NCBI RefSeq assembly: GCF_009496285.1
Contig: NZ_WIJK01000009.1
Coordinates: forward strand, 12,643 to 76,642
Reading direction: 5' to 3'
Length of the DNA stretch: 64,000 nucleotides
Source: Streptococcus mitis
GTDB lineage: Bacteria > Bacillota > Bacilli > Lactobacillales > Streptococcaceae
Of this stretch, positions 49,240-57,028 are shown piece after piece; within the stretch, counting starts at the first letter, position 1; each line of letters begins with the position of its first letter. Under the pieces are notes generated by a model. It was given only the letters and a program-made list of their open reading frames with translations, searched no databases and was not told the DNA's origin. A program made the position numbers and the translations under genes.

Positions 49240-50390
49240 TTACTGCAAAGTCCCTAATATCCCCAAGTCATATTTCCAAGATAAAATACGTCTCACAGAC
49301 TCATCAATACGCTCTTCTGTCAGCTCTCCTGAGGAGACTTTCTTTAATAAATAAGGAATTTGAGTTTGGTACGAAGATCCTAAAATCAAATCATTACCCG
49401 CTAAAATTGCTTGAAGGGCAGCTTCATCCTGATTGACAAAATCAGCCAATCCTGCCATATCGAGATCATCCGTCATAATAACTCCATTGAAGTGGAGTTC
49501 TTTGCGAAGAATATCATTGATTTTTGGTGAGATCGATGACGGAACAGTATCAATCTTGGATAGAATATTGTGCGAAACCAAAACACTATCCGCACTGCAT
49601 CTATGCCAGCTTGAAAAGGTAGCAAATCCGCTTGTCTTAACTCATCCAAGGATCGATTGTCTTGGATAATGTCGGTATGACTGTCTCCATTATCTCCATA
49701 TCCAGGAAAATGCTTCAAGGTTGACCCAACCTTGTTTTTTTGAAGTTCTGTTACAACCTCCTCAACATAACTTGCAGTCGTTTGGGCATCTTGTCCAATG
49801 GTTCGATCATAGATGAAGGCTGATGGATTGCTGGCAAGATCTGCAACTGGAAAGAGTCCAGCATTGATACCAACAGATTTTAGTAGCTCTGCCTTCTGCC
49901 TAGTATCAGAACGGATTGCCTCCATCCCACCCTTTTGATAAAGTTCCAAAGGAGATTGGAAAGGAGTCTCTAAAATCGAACTGATACGAGTCACGGTTCC
50001 GCCTTCTTCATCTGAACCAATCAATAAAGGAATCTTTGAAGCAGCTTGGTAGCGATCTGTCAAAGCCTTCATATCCTCTAGGGTTTGTCCTTGAAAATCT
50101 CTCCCAAACAAGAGATAACCTCCAAAATGATAGGACTGAAGGTCTTCTAGCTGATGACTAGAAGGAACCCTAGCCCAGAACAACTGGCCTACTTTTTCTT
50201 CCAAAGTCATCGAGACTAATCTTTCTTCAACAACCTTATTCTTCTCTGTTTCACTAGTCTGAGTAGTTTTCTCAGTTTTTTCTACTTGCGACTCCACTTG
50301 TCTATGATGTTGATGGTCGGAAAAAATCAAACCACCTATCACAAGGAAAAAGAAAAGATAGACGACAATCGGTTTTATTCTTCTTCTCAT
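49240..50390 (-). pseudogene. GH3 beta-N-acetylhexosaminidase-like gene, frameshifted
   Basis: The 5' part (ATG 50390, MRRRIKPIVVYLFFFLVIGG membrane anchor) carries the GH3 motifs FGGYLLFGRDF, IGSDEEGGTVTR and GSTLKHFPGYGDNGDSHTD, up to PFQAGIDA. The continuation lies in another frame: ADSVLVSHNIL...GVIMTDDLDMAGLADF (catalytic Asp region), ending at 49240. One missing G near 49595 (GCAGTGCGG in place of GCAGGTGCGG) restores AGIDAGADSVL. NagZ-like enzymes act on cell-wall amino sugars. The gene is either inactive or the base is a sequencing error. Confidence 0.85.
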
Positions 50391-50562
50391 AATACCTTCA
50401 TTATACCACTTATCCGGTTGCAAGTATACACTTACCAAAATCTCCAATGAACTAACATCAAACTAAAAAGGCTTAGCTCTACGTACAGAACTAAACCCTT
50501 GATAAAATTATATATCTAACTTTTTGGTTATGATAGAGTTTTTGATTGATATATTTTTTACA

Positions 50563-51198
50563 TTAAAATTGAGCTTCAACTCGGTAGATAACTTGCCCCT
50601 TGTTAGAGAATTTTTGCTCATATTCTGTCATGACATTGCCTTCAAAATCGCTGGCATGTAAGTCTAGCCAGACACCGTTGAGTTTCATGCCATACTGAGA
50701 AAAGCTCACTAGGCTATATTCAAACAAGCCACGGTTATCCGTTTTGAAATGAATCTCACCGTGTTCAGGCAAGATACGCTTGAAGGTATCCAAGAAACTC
50801 TTATAGGTTAAACGACGTTTTTCGTGGCGCTTTTTAGGCCATGGATCTGAAAAATTCAGATACAAGCGATCAATCTCACCATCTTCAAAGTAGTCAGTCA
50901 AATCTGAACCATCAACCCACAACAACTTGATATTGGGGACTGCAACTTCCAAGACCTTGTCCAAGGCATAACTCAAAACAGACTTTTGAATATCAATCCC
51001 GATATAGTTGATATTAGGGTTTTGCTTGGCCATACCTGACACAAAGGCTCCCTTACCACTACCAACCTCAACATGGATAGGATTGTCATTTCCAAATAAA
51101 TCTCGCCATTTTCCTTTGGCTTCTAAAGGATTTAAGACAACATACTGAGGATTAGCCTCTAGTAATTCTGTTGCCCCTTTACGATTTCTAACTCTCAT
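50563..51198 (-). CDS. trmB: tRNA (guanine-N7-)-methyltransferase
   Basis: SAM-dependent enzyme that makes m7G46 in tRNA, 211 aa. [15 protein letters not shown] near residue 43 is the SAM loop; [18 protein letters not shown] near 115 is the TrmB signature. Start overlaps the ccrZ stop by 4 bases. Confidence 0.96.
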   Translation of the reverse strand: MRVRNRKGATELLEANPQYVVLNPLEAKGKWRDLFGNDNPIHVEVGSGKGAFVSGMAKQNPNINYIGIDIQKSVLSYALDKVLEVAVPNIKLLWVDGSDLTDYFEDGEIDRLYLNFSDPWPKKRHEKRRLTYKSFLDTFKRILPEHGEIHFKTDNRGLFEYSLVSFSQYGMKLNGVWLDLHASDFEGNVMTEYEQKFSNKGQVIYRVEAQF

Positions 51199-51989
51199 CT
51201 CTTCTTTCCATACTTGTCACGGAAGATGCGCAAGGCATAAATCTCCCGATTGACATTTTCTAGATCTTCATTTGTATAATATTTGGCAATCTGGCTCAAG
51301 AAGGATAACTGAGCATACCAAAATAGTTTGTTGATGACTGTCTGGTTGTATTTGTAACCGTAATAAGTCAACCACTCTTTCCACTGATAGTCTGGAATAT
51401 AGTGACATAGCATATGCGCTACATCAAACATGCGATCCGTTAAACGAACGGAATCCCAATCCACTAAATAAATAAGACCGCTCTCTGTCTCAATCCAATT
51501 ACTATGTCGTACATCTCCATGAACGATCGTTGCATAATCTTCCCTAAAGTTTGGCAAGCTTCCTCGCAAATCCTCTACTACCATTCTTAGATACTGATTG
51601 TTCTTCAAGGATTCTGGAACATCTTTTAACCAAGCCTGAAGCAAGTCTAAAGGTGTTTCTAAAGAATAGCCCAAACGAGTCAATTGCGTCATCAAAGGAC
51701 GCGAACGATGCAAACGACTCAGAATATTGATAATCTGCTTGCGATTCATATCATAAGGGGTCAAAATTTTACCATTCAACCATTCTTGGGCACACATATC
51801 ACGCCCATCCGATAAACGGCGAGTCCATAATAATTGAGGAGCGATTTGTTCCTTGGCTAAACCAGGTAGGATTGGAGAGGTGTTCATTTTAATAAAGACG
51901 CGCTTCCCATCAGGGTAGCTTCCCATATAAGCTTTTCCGCTTTTCCCAGGTATAGGGGTCAGCGTTAGCTCAATATCACCCAAGTCCAT
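51195..51989 (-). CDS. ccrZ: Cell-cycle regulator CcrZ (choline/aminoglycoside-kinase fold)
   Basis: 264 aa with the APH-like kinase fold: [13 protein letters not shown] near residue 158 (catalytic loop) and [16 protein letters not shown] near 177. The order ccrZ-trmB and the length match the pneumococcal protein CcrZ, which coordinates division with replication start and works at the septum. The substrate is unknown to me. GGAAAGAA lies before the ATG. Confidence 0.87.
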   Translation of the reverse strand: MDLGDIELTLTPIPGKSGKAYMGSYPDGKRVFIKMNTSPILPGLAKEQIAPQLLWTRRLSDGRDMCAQEWLNGKILTPYDMNRKQIINILSRLHRSRPLMTQLTRLGYSLETPLDLLQAWLKDVPESLKNNQYLRMVVEDLRGSLPNFREDYATIVHGDVRHSNWIETESGLIYLVDWDSVRLTDRMFDVAHMLCHYIPDYQWKEWLTYYGYKYNQTVINKLFWYAQLSFLSQIAKYYTNEDLENVNREIYALRIFRDKYGKKR

Positions 51990-52109
51990 TTCTTTCCTCC
52001 GTATAAAGTTTCCTTACTATTCTACTAGTTTTTAGGCTATTCGTCAACCAGTCCAGACCTGATTCTCAAATAAAAGCCTCTGGGGTGGTTTGGATTATCA
52101 TTATAGAAA

Positions 52110-52143
52110 GAAAAAGGTAAGCACAATCTCCTACTTACCTTTC
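52110..52143 (-). terminator. Terminator of the blpYZ-pncP unit
   Basis: On the minus strand, AAAGGTAAG pairs with CTTACCTTT and a TTTCTTTC tail follows. Confidence 0.75.
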
Positions 52144-52150
52144 ATGATTT

Positions 52151-52762
52151 TTATAAATAAAATAAGAGTGGCCAACTGTTGTAAAACATATGGACTAGAG
52201 TAGAAACCCATAGATTTTGGCTCTTTTTATAAGCAAAGCCCAGTAACAAGCCCCCAAGTAGATAAAAAATAAACGAAGGGACATTAGAAGGTCCATGCAT
52301 GAAAGAAAAAAGAGAGGAAGTTAGCACAAGCCCTAACCAAGAATTTTCAAAAACCGCACCTTGAAGAAGTCCTCTGAAAATGAGTTCCTCCTGGATGGGT
52401 CCAAAAACTGAGGTAGTCAAAATCAAAGACAGAGAAATTCCTCTGCTGACTTCCTCCAAGTGTTGAACTCCTGCGCCAGAAGAAACAGCGAAGAAATGAA
52501 TATAAACTAGCGTCTCAAGCACACTTAGAAGAAAGATTGCAATGAAAAGCAAAAGTTGTTTCTTGCTTAACATCCCAAAAGAAATCATTTCAAACTTTCT
52601 AGCATAAGCAACACTCAGCGAGGTTACTAGAAAACTTACAATAATCAATGCAGATTCATTTTGAAAAAAATCCCCATGGTTAATCGTATAAGGAACTGTA
52701 ATGACGATTATTAGTACTAAAAATCCAAAACAAAAGGCATGAAATTTATCAAAAAACTCCAT
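52151..52762 (-). CDS. pncP: CPBP membrane protease of the blp locus (PncP-like)
   Basis: 203 aa, about six membrane segments. The CPBP motifs EELIFRG near residue 124, HGPSNVPSF near 155 and HMFYN near 191 are intact. It is the last gene of blpY-blpZ-pncP; the same order closes the blp immunity region of S. pneumoniae, next to ccrZ-trmB. It probably contributes to bacteriocin immunity. A decayed copy of its 3' end lies at 54733-54862. Confidence 0.87.
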   Translation of the reverse strand: MEFFDKFHAFCFGFLVLIIVITVPYTINHGDFFQNESALIIVSFLVTSLSVAYARKFEMISFGMLSKKQLLLFIAIFLLSVLETLVYIHFFAVSSGAGVQHLEEVSRGISLSLILTTSVFGPIQEELIFRGLLQGAVFENSWLGLVLTSSLFSFMHGPSNVPSFIFYLLGGLLLGFAYKKSQNLWVSTLVHMFYNSWPLLFYL

Positions 52763-52791
52763 AAAATTATCCTCCCCACCAAACAGACTTC

Positions 52792-53040
52792 CTACAAGTC
52801 ATCCTTTAGTGCTAGTCTTTCCAAAACAAACCATTTGAGTAACCAAAATCCGACCACATAACCAGCCCCTAAGAAGATAGCCATTAAAGATAGCATGGGA
52901 TTTAGGAAATAAAAGACCACCACAGATACAAAGGTTAGCACAAAAACATTAAAGGCAATGGTGTCAGAAGCCAAATCTAGAATATAGGGTGTCAACCAGT
53001 CTAAGGTTTTTGAATCTAGGAAAAATAAGTGTTTATACAT
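52792..53040 (-). CDS. blpZ: BlpZ-like small membrane protein
   Basis: 82 aa with two hydrophobic helices (about residues 26-46 and 50-72) and a short charged C terminus. It lies between blpY and pncP, in the position and size of pneumococcal BlpZ. The function is presumed to be immunity-related; the name is based on context and general likeness. Confidence 0.75.
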   Translation of the reverse strand: MYKHLFFLDSKTLDWLTPYILDLASDTIAFNVFVLTFVSVVVFYFLNPMLSLMAIFLGAGYVVGFWLLKWFVLERLALKDDL

Positions 53041-53081
53041 GATGAACTCCTCTATGGCTGAAAAGCAAGCCTTTTGGTTTT

Positions 53082-53771
53082 TTACCCCGAGACCCTATGT
53101 AGAAAAGTGAGCAAAAATGGTAAGTTTGCGATGATATTATTAACAATATGAATCGTGTAAGAAGGATAGATAGTCTTGGTATAGCGTGTCAAACCACCAA
53201 ATATACATCCAACTGCTGTATAAACCAGGATGTCTAGTAGACTAGGAAAACTTGAAAAATGGGGTAAGGCGAACAAAACTGACGGAAATAGAATATCCAG
53301 TCCCCATCTTGAATTCTTAAAGAAGGCATGTTGAAGCAGTCCCCTACATACCAATTCTTCCATCAGAGGTCCTAGTACTATTAAGGTTAGGTAAACTCCA
53401 AACTCTGCAAAATTGGTCTCACTATAGGCAATAAACAAATTCCAACCTTCGTTTGTCCCCTGAACGTGTTTAGCTGTCAGATAGTTAAAGCAGATAAGTA
53501 CGACAGCTGTTAACACCGTCAGAACAGAATAACTCAGCCACTTTTTCCTAGGGATACAAAAGAGATAAGCATGACCCGACCTGATCAAAATCCAAACCAT
53601 CAGGCCGATAAAGAGAACACTGATGATGTTTCGAATCCAGATAAGATTTCCTACCCAAGACGAGAACTCCCAATAATTTCTCCAAAATTGGGTTGTCCAA
53701 GACAACCCGAAAAACAAAAATAAATAAGAAAGGACTGCACTTGTTTTGAAAAGAATAGAATATTTTTTCAT
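53082..53771 (-). CDS. blpY: BlpY-like CPBP immunity protein
   Basis: 229 aa, six to seven membrane segments. CPBP motifs EELVCRGLLQHA near residue 139, a HFSSFPS loop near 172 (His of motif 2) and HIVNNI near 208. Pneumococcal BlpY is needed for full bacteriocin immunity. A GGGAGC site precedes it. A BOX element ends 50 bases upstream, so its promoter may lie between the BOX and the gene (TACAAT on the minus strand near 53800) or beyond. Confidence 0.85.
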   Translation of the reverse strand: MKKYSILFKTSAVLSYLFLFFGLSWTTQFWRNYWEFSSWVGNLIWIRNIISVLFIGLMVWILIRSGHAYLFCIPRKKWLSYSVLTVLTAVVLICFNYLTAKHVQGTNEGWNLFIAYSETNFAEFGVYLTLIVLGPLMEELVCRGLLQHAFFKNSRWGLDILFPSVLFALPHFSSFPSLLDILVYTAVGCIFGGLTRYTKTIYPSYTIHIVNNIIANLPFLLTFLHRVSG

Positions 53772-53820
53772 AGAAGCTCCCTCATAGCTTTGCTATTGTA
53801 ACTGCCACCAATTATCATTT

Positions 53821-53925
53821 ATACTCTTCGAAAATCAAATTCAAACCACGTCAGCGTCGCCTTACCGTACTCAAGTACAGCTTGCGGCTAGCTTCCTAGT
53901 TTGCTCTTTGATTTTCATTGAGTAT
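53821..53925. repeat. BOX element upstream of blpY
   Basis: 105 bp, ends ATACTCTTCG...TGAGTAT. The boxA core (ACGTCAGCGTCGCCTT) and boxC (GCTAGCTTCCTAGTTTGC) are present; boxB is absent. It differs from 18121-18225 at only a few positions. The remaining gap bases (53772-53820 and 53926-54091) show nothing else that I can name. Confidence 0.9.
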
Positions 53926-54091
53926 TAATCCTCTATCATTCAGTCTCGGTAGCTATCACCATAACTTTGATAAGCCAATACATCTACCCTTGTGTACTTT
54001 TGTTGCTGTTAAAAACTTTATATTTTTCATCATCTAGGCAGTCAATTCTTTACAAAATGATAGACCATCATCTTTTTTCTACCCGATCATT

Positions 54092-54403
54092 TTATAAAAC
54101 TTGATAGTCTCGATGAAAAGTTGTGGCAGATACCACTCTATGATTTGTGAGGTCAAGATAATCTCCTGGATAGCCAAGGACATACATACTATAACCAGCA
54201 AAACCTCCTCCTGCCGTTCCGACTAGACCAATTTTTAGATTGGTTACAAGAGAAGACTGAAGTCCTGCCATTAAAATTCGGACATGATTGTCTAGCCATA
54301 CTATGTAATTCTTTTGCAAGGCGTCTTCTACCCAATCTGGTTTAGGAGTATCTTTACCAATTTCCCAAACTTCTACTATTTGATTTTTATATTTTGCTTG
54401 CAT
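54092..54403 (-). CDS. Hypothetical protein in blp locus (103 aa)
   Basis: I do not recognise it. It is polar at the N terminus (MQAKYKNQIVEVWEIGKDTP), with a glycine-rich stretch near residues 56-75 (KIGLVGTAGGGFAGYSMYV) that could be a membrane helix or a bacteriocin-like GxxxG helix. There is no double-glycine leader. It lies 25 bases after the 64-aa membrane protein gene and is probably co-transcribed with it. Confidence 0.65.
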   Translation of the reverse strand: MQAKYKNQIVEVWEIGKDTPKPDWVEDALQKNYIVWLDNHVRILMAGLQSSLVTNLKIGLVGTAGGGFAGYSMYVLGYPGDYLDLTNHRVVSATTFHRDYQVL

Positions 54404-54428
54404 CTTTTTAATCTTTCTTTTAAGATTC

Positions 54429-54623
54429 TCACAGGATTTTTATGTTCTTCTTACCTGGTCTATGTTTTAGCAGACTATAGATCGTAACAGGGGTACTTAC
54501 CAGTACAAGAACATGTCTCCAGAGTTCTGTTGAAATCATGAGTACTCTTATACAAAGAACAAGAGAAAGCAATATTATTACAACTCGGGCACATAAATCT
54601 AACAATTCGACATACTTTTTCAT
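54429..54623 (-). CDS. Small membrane protein in blp locus (64 aa)
   Basis: Two hydrophobic helices (about residues 9-30 and 36-52) and a basic tail (KHRPGKKNIKIL). GGAGG precedes the ATG. The size, charge and place are those of bacteriocin immunity proteins, but there is no firm homology that I can state. Confidence 0.65.
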   Translation of the reverse strand: MKKYVELLDLCARVVIILLSLVLCIRVLMISTELWRHVLVLVSTPVTIYSLLKHRPGKKNIKIL

Positions 54624-54732
54624 TTGATTCCTCCATCTATTGATTTCACATCTATCAGGTCAGTTCCCTAGTCACTATGACGCTAACTGATCATCCTCTA
54701 CATTCCTTTGTAAATTTAACTACTGAAAACTA

Positions 54733-54862
54733 CTAGAAGAATGATAAACAATTGTAACAAATATGGACTAAAATAGGCACCGATAGATTTTGCCTCTTTT
54801 TATAAGCAAAGCCCAGCACCAAACCTCCAAATAGATAATAGAAAGATGATCCATTCCAGACC
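54733..54862 (-). pseudogene. 3' remnant of a CPBP protease gene
   Basis: On the minus strand the bases read SSFYYLFGGLVLGFAYKKRQ and then NLSVPILVHICYN, closely matching the end of the PncP-like protein (FIFYLLGGLLLGFAYKKSQ; LVHMFYNSW). No start or EExxR motif is present upstream, so it is a truncated, decayed copy. It shows past duplication or recombination in the immunity region. Confidence 0.8.
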
Positions 54863-54878
54863 TATAAAACTTCTATGT

Positions 54879-55052
54879 TCAAGATTCAAAGTGGCTTTTT
54901 CTCCATTTTTTATTGAACTGAACGAAGATATAAACCGAAGTAAAGTATGCTAGTGCATCCATTACATAATACCACTCATTTCCTCTAAGCGGATAAAGAC
55001 AAGTTTGCATGATTACATACAAGATGACAATCGTAATTATTTTTTTCGCCAT
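54879..55052 (-). CDS. Small membrane protein under BlpR box 2 (57 aa)
   Basis: MAKKIITIVILYVIMQTCLY, then PLRGNEWYYVMDALAYFTSV and a basic tail. GGAG lies nine bases before the ATG. It is related to the 50-aa protein at 55640-55792: both have (K)KKI--ILY-IM, an NxWY turn, a second helix with AY and a basic end. It is the first gene after a BlpR-type promoter. Probably an immunity-type or bacteriocin-associated membrane peptide. Confidence 0.72.
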   Translation of the reverse strand: MAKKIITIVILYVIMQTCLYPLRGNEWYYVMDALAYFTSVYIFVQFNKKWRKSHFES

Positions 55053-55109
55053 AAGAATAACTCCTTTATTTCAGTTTAGCATTGGTATCCTTGTAACTTT
55101 TACACACTC

Positions 55110-55173
55110 AGTATAGCACTGCTTTTTTAGGTTTTGCATCCAAATCTTAAACGGTCGTCAAAAACTCTTAAAT
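55110..55173 (-). promoter_or_regulatory. BlpR-type promoter 2 (direct repeat plus -10)
   Basis: Minus strand: ATTTAAGAG, 12 bp, GTTTAAGAT (55173-55144), then 28 bp to TATACT (55115-55110). The geometry is the same as the other four boxes. Confidence 0.8.
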
Positions 55174-55238
55174 TACAAGAATTTCTCTTAAAAAAGACCA
55201 GCAGTCTGAAAACACTGCCTGTAAGTTCTTTTTTTATC

Positions 55239-55643
55239 TTACTTTTTATAATACTTCAAGCCCCAAATAAGCAGCAGCATGATGATTAAGCAGAGAACAG
55301 AAGTAATATAACCAATCAGTTGTTGATAGGATTCTGCCGCCGTCATACCTCTATACAAACCGATAATCGACATAAAACCTGTCAATCCGATGAACATGAG
55401 TTGATTGGTTCTAGGATTGACCAACTCATCATTTTCAAACTTTCTCACTCTCATTTCCCTAGTGAGGTAAACAATCACCAAAATAGAAGCCAAGTTAACA
55501 ACCACTAAAAGCAATTGAAAAACTAAGGGAAAATGTAAGAACTGACGAGAGAGAAATAAATAAGTGGAGATCAGTACAGGAAACTGACCTAGGAACAATC
55601 TGGCTAAGAAGATGTTCCGTTTTTTAGCAAGAAAAGTTTTCAT
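55239..55643 (-). CDS. Membrane protein in blp locus (134 aa)
   Basis: Starts at ATG 55643 (MKTFLAKKRNIFLARLF), which overlaps the stop of the 50-aa gene (ATGA) and follows AAAGGAG; the longer frame to 55727 runs inside that gene. Four hydrophobic segments lie at about residues 17-35, 40-60, 80-97 and 105-128. The function is unknown; it is a candidate immunity or accessory protein in the transcript of BlpR-type promoter 3. Confidence 0.75.
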   Translation of the reverse strand: MKTFLAKKRNIFLARLFLGQFPVLISTYLFLSRQFLHFPLVFQLLLVVVNLASILVIVYLTREMRVRKFENDELVNPRTNQLMFIGLTGFMSIIGLYRGMTAAESYQQLIGYITSVLCLIIMLLLIWGLKYYKK

Positions 55644-55792
55644 TTCTTTGCTCCTTTCTTTCTCATTAAAGCAAAATAGATTATAACTGCAATCAGATAG
55701 GCTATGGTATAAAATAAATGATACCAATTACTATCCCCAAGAGGAGACATGATTAGATACAAGATGAAAATGACAAGTATTTTTTTCTTCAT
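55640..55792 (-). CDS. Small membrane protein under BlpR box 3 (50 aa)
   Basis: MKKKILVIFILYLIMSPLGD, then SNWYHLFYTIAYLIAVIIYF and a basic tail RKKGAKK. An AGGAGGAAATTTT site precedes it. It is related to the 57-aa protein at 54879-55052 and is translationally coupled to the 134-aa gene. Confidence 0.75.
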   Translation of the reverse strand: MKKKILVIFILYLIMSPLGDSNWYHLFYTIAYLIAVIIYFALMRKKGAKK

Positions 55793-55849
55793 AAAATTTC
55801 CTCCTAAATGTGTGCTTTATTTTAGTTGAGCTATATCCTTTACACTGCT

Positions 55850-55913
55850 AGTATAGCACTCCTTTTGACCTTAATTTCGCCAAATCATGAATGGTCGTCA
55901 AAACCTCCTAAAT
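55850..55913 (-). promoter_or_regulatory. BlpR-type promoter 3 (direct repeat plus -10)
   Basis: Minus strand: ATTTAGGAG, 12 bp, ATTCATGAT (55913-55884), then 28 bp to TATACT (55855-55850). The spacer contains GTTTTGACGACC, shared almost exactly with box 2. Confidence 0.8.
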
Positions 55914-55984
55914 TGTAGAAAAAAAGCAAGCACGGAAAATAGGCTTGCCCTAATAAAACCTAACAAATCAAAATGCACTTAACT

Positions 55985-56341
55985 TTACTTCCCTTTTTTC
56001 TGATACATTCTCATGATAGCTAAGACAATAAAGGCTACCCAGCTTGCTAAAACTAGAAGAGTAGGGCCTGTATGTAAGATTTCAGGTGTCCTCTCTATTC
56101 GGCTGAGGAGACGGACTAAGGACACCACTGCCATCTGAATGATGAGCAAGGATTCTGCCCTTACCAATGATGTCTGCTGATTTTCAACTGCATGTAGAAA
56201 GGCTGGTAGCAAGACACAAGTTGCAACAATTATAATCAGATTAGCTCCTGTACCTTCTCCCTCATTGACTAGAGAAAACATGAGAAGATTGGATAGGATG
56301 ATCAGTACAGAACAAGCTATAAAATAAGATTTCTGGTTCAT
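55985..56341 (-). CDS. Membrane protein in blp locus (118 aa; possibly BlpX-like)
   Basis: Four hydrophobic segments (about residues 7-25, 33-49, 63-80 and 92-112) and a basic end (MYQKKGK). GAGG precedes the ATG. No BlpR-type box lies directly in front; a degenerate BOX does. The topology resembles blp-locus immunity proteins; the exact name is uncertain. Confidence 0.7.
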   Translation of the reverse strand: MNQKSYFIACSVLIILSNLLMFSLVNEGEGTGANLIIIVATCVLLPAFLHAVENQQTSLVRAESLLIIQMAVVSLVRLLSRIERTPEILHTGPTLLVLASWVAFIVLAIMRMYQKKGK

Positions 56342-56387
56342 TTAATATACCTCGCATACTATGGTATTTTGTTTCAAATACAAGAAA

Positions 56388-56470
56388 TATTCTTCAAACT
56401 ACTGCAACACCATCTCGCCGTAAAGCAATACTGCCTATGACTAGTTTCCTAGTTTTCTTCAAATACTGAT
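56388..56470. repeat. Degenerate BOX-like element
   Basis: Parts of boxA (ATTCTTCAAAC, ATCTCGCCGTA) and boxC (GACTAGTTTCCTAGTTTTC) appear in order with many changes. It is an old, decayed copy. The minus-strand frame across it is not a gene. Confidence 0.5.
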
Positions 56471-56593
56471 TTTTTATTGGAGGCAATAATAGTAAGCCCC
56501 TTAACCATTGTACCCAAAAACAATGATAATATATATTATTTTTGGTTTCTGAATGGTAATCGTTATTTTGATAAGGAGCAAGTTCTTTGTTCA

Positions 56594-56657
56594 ATTCAAG
56601 ATATTTCGATAACCATTCAAGATTTGGATGAAATGTTTTTAAAAATAGTGCTATACT
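56594..56657 (+). promoter_or_regulatory. BlpR-type promoter 4, divergent (direct repeat plus -10)
   Basis: Plus strand: ATTCAAGAT, 12 bp, ATTCAAGAT (56594-56623), a perfect direct repeat, then 28 bp to TATACT at 56652-56657. Confidence 0.85.
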
Positions 56658-56710
56658 AAACTTGTCACATTTGTAACACGGCAAAAATCTATATTCGGAG
56701 GCAAGTAATC

Positions 56711-56869
56711 ATGAAGAATAAGATTTATTATATATCCAATATTTTTTATGGAATATTACTATTTTCTATTGGATTAACATCAAAAGTATTTATTTTTAGC
56801 AGTTTAATGTCCATAACTTTAATAACTCTATCTATAATAGGATTATTAAAAACTAAAAATAAAAAGTAG
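56711..56869 (+). CDS. Small hydrophobic protein under BlpR box 4 (52 aa)
   Basis: MKNKIYYISNIFYGILLFSI, then GLTSKVFIFSSLMSITLITL and a basic tail KTKNKK: two membrane helices. CGGAGG lies before the ATG. It is on the opposite strand to the rest of the immunity genes. It has very low GC and its own terminator at 56992-57018. No double-glycine leader. It may be a leaderless bacteriocin, an immunity peptide or a remnant of a bacteriocin operon. Confidence 0.7.
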   Translation: MKNKIYYISNIFYGILLFSIGLTSKVFIFSSLMSITLITLSIIGLLKTKNKK

Positions 56870-56991
56870 ATATAGCAGAATTAAATTTCAAAAATTAGAA
56901 ACCTCTCCCGATGGTTGATGATGGAGAAAATTATTACATACAAACAATTTACTGTAACTCAAAACTACTCTAATTACCTATTTAGCTATAC

Positions 56992-57026
56992 AGACCGAGA
57001 AACAAGAACTCTCGGTCTTATTTTTT
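56992..57026 (+). terminator. Terminator of the divergent 52-aa gene
   Basis: AGACCGAGA (56992-57000) pairs with TCTCGGTCT (57010-57018); the plus strand continues with TATTTTTT. It sits just beyond the blpH stop, so it may also affect the opposite strand. Confidence 0.75.
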
Positions 57027-57028
57027 CA

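Noticed and set aside
56477..56659. 60-codon plus-strand frame before the 52-aa gene
   Set aside because: The frame runs through the direct-repeat box and ends at the -10 element, so it is promoter DNA. A decayed gene under it cannot be fully excluded.
56394..56684. 96-codon minus-strand frame in the blp locus
   Set aside because: It crosses a degenerate BOX and the divergent BlpR-type promoter and has no RBS.
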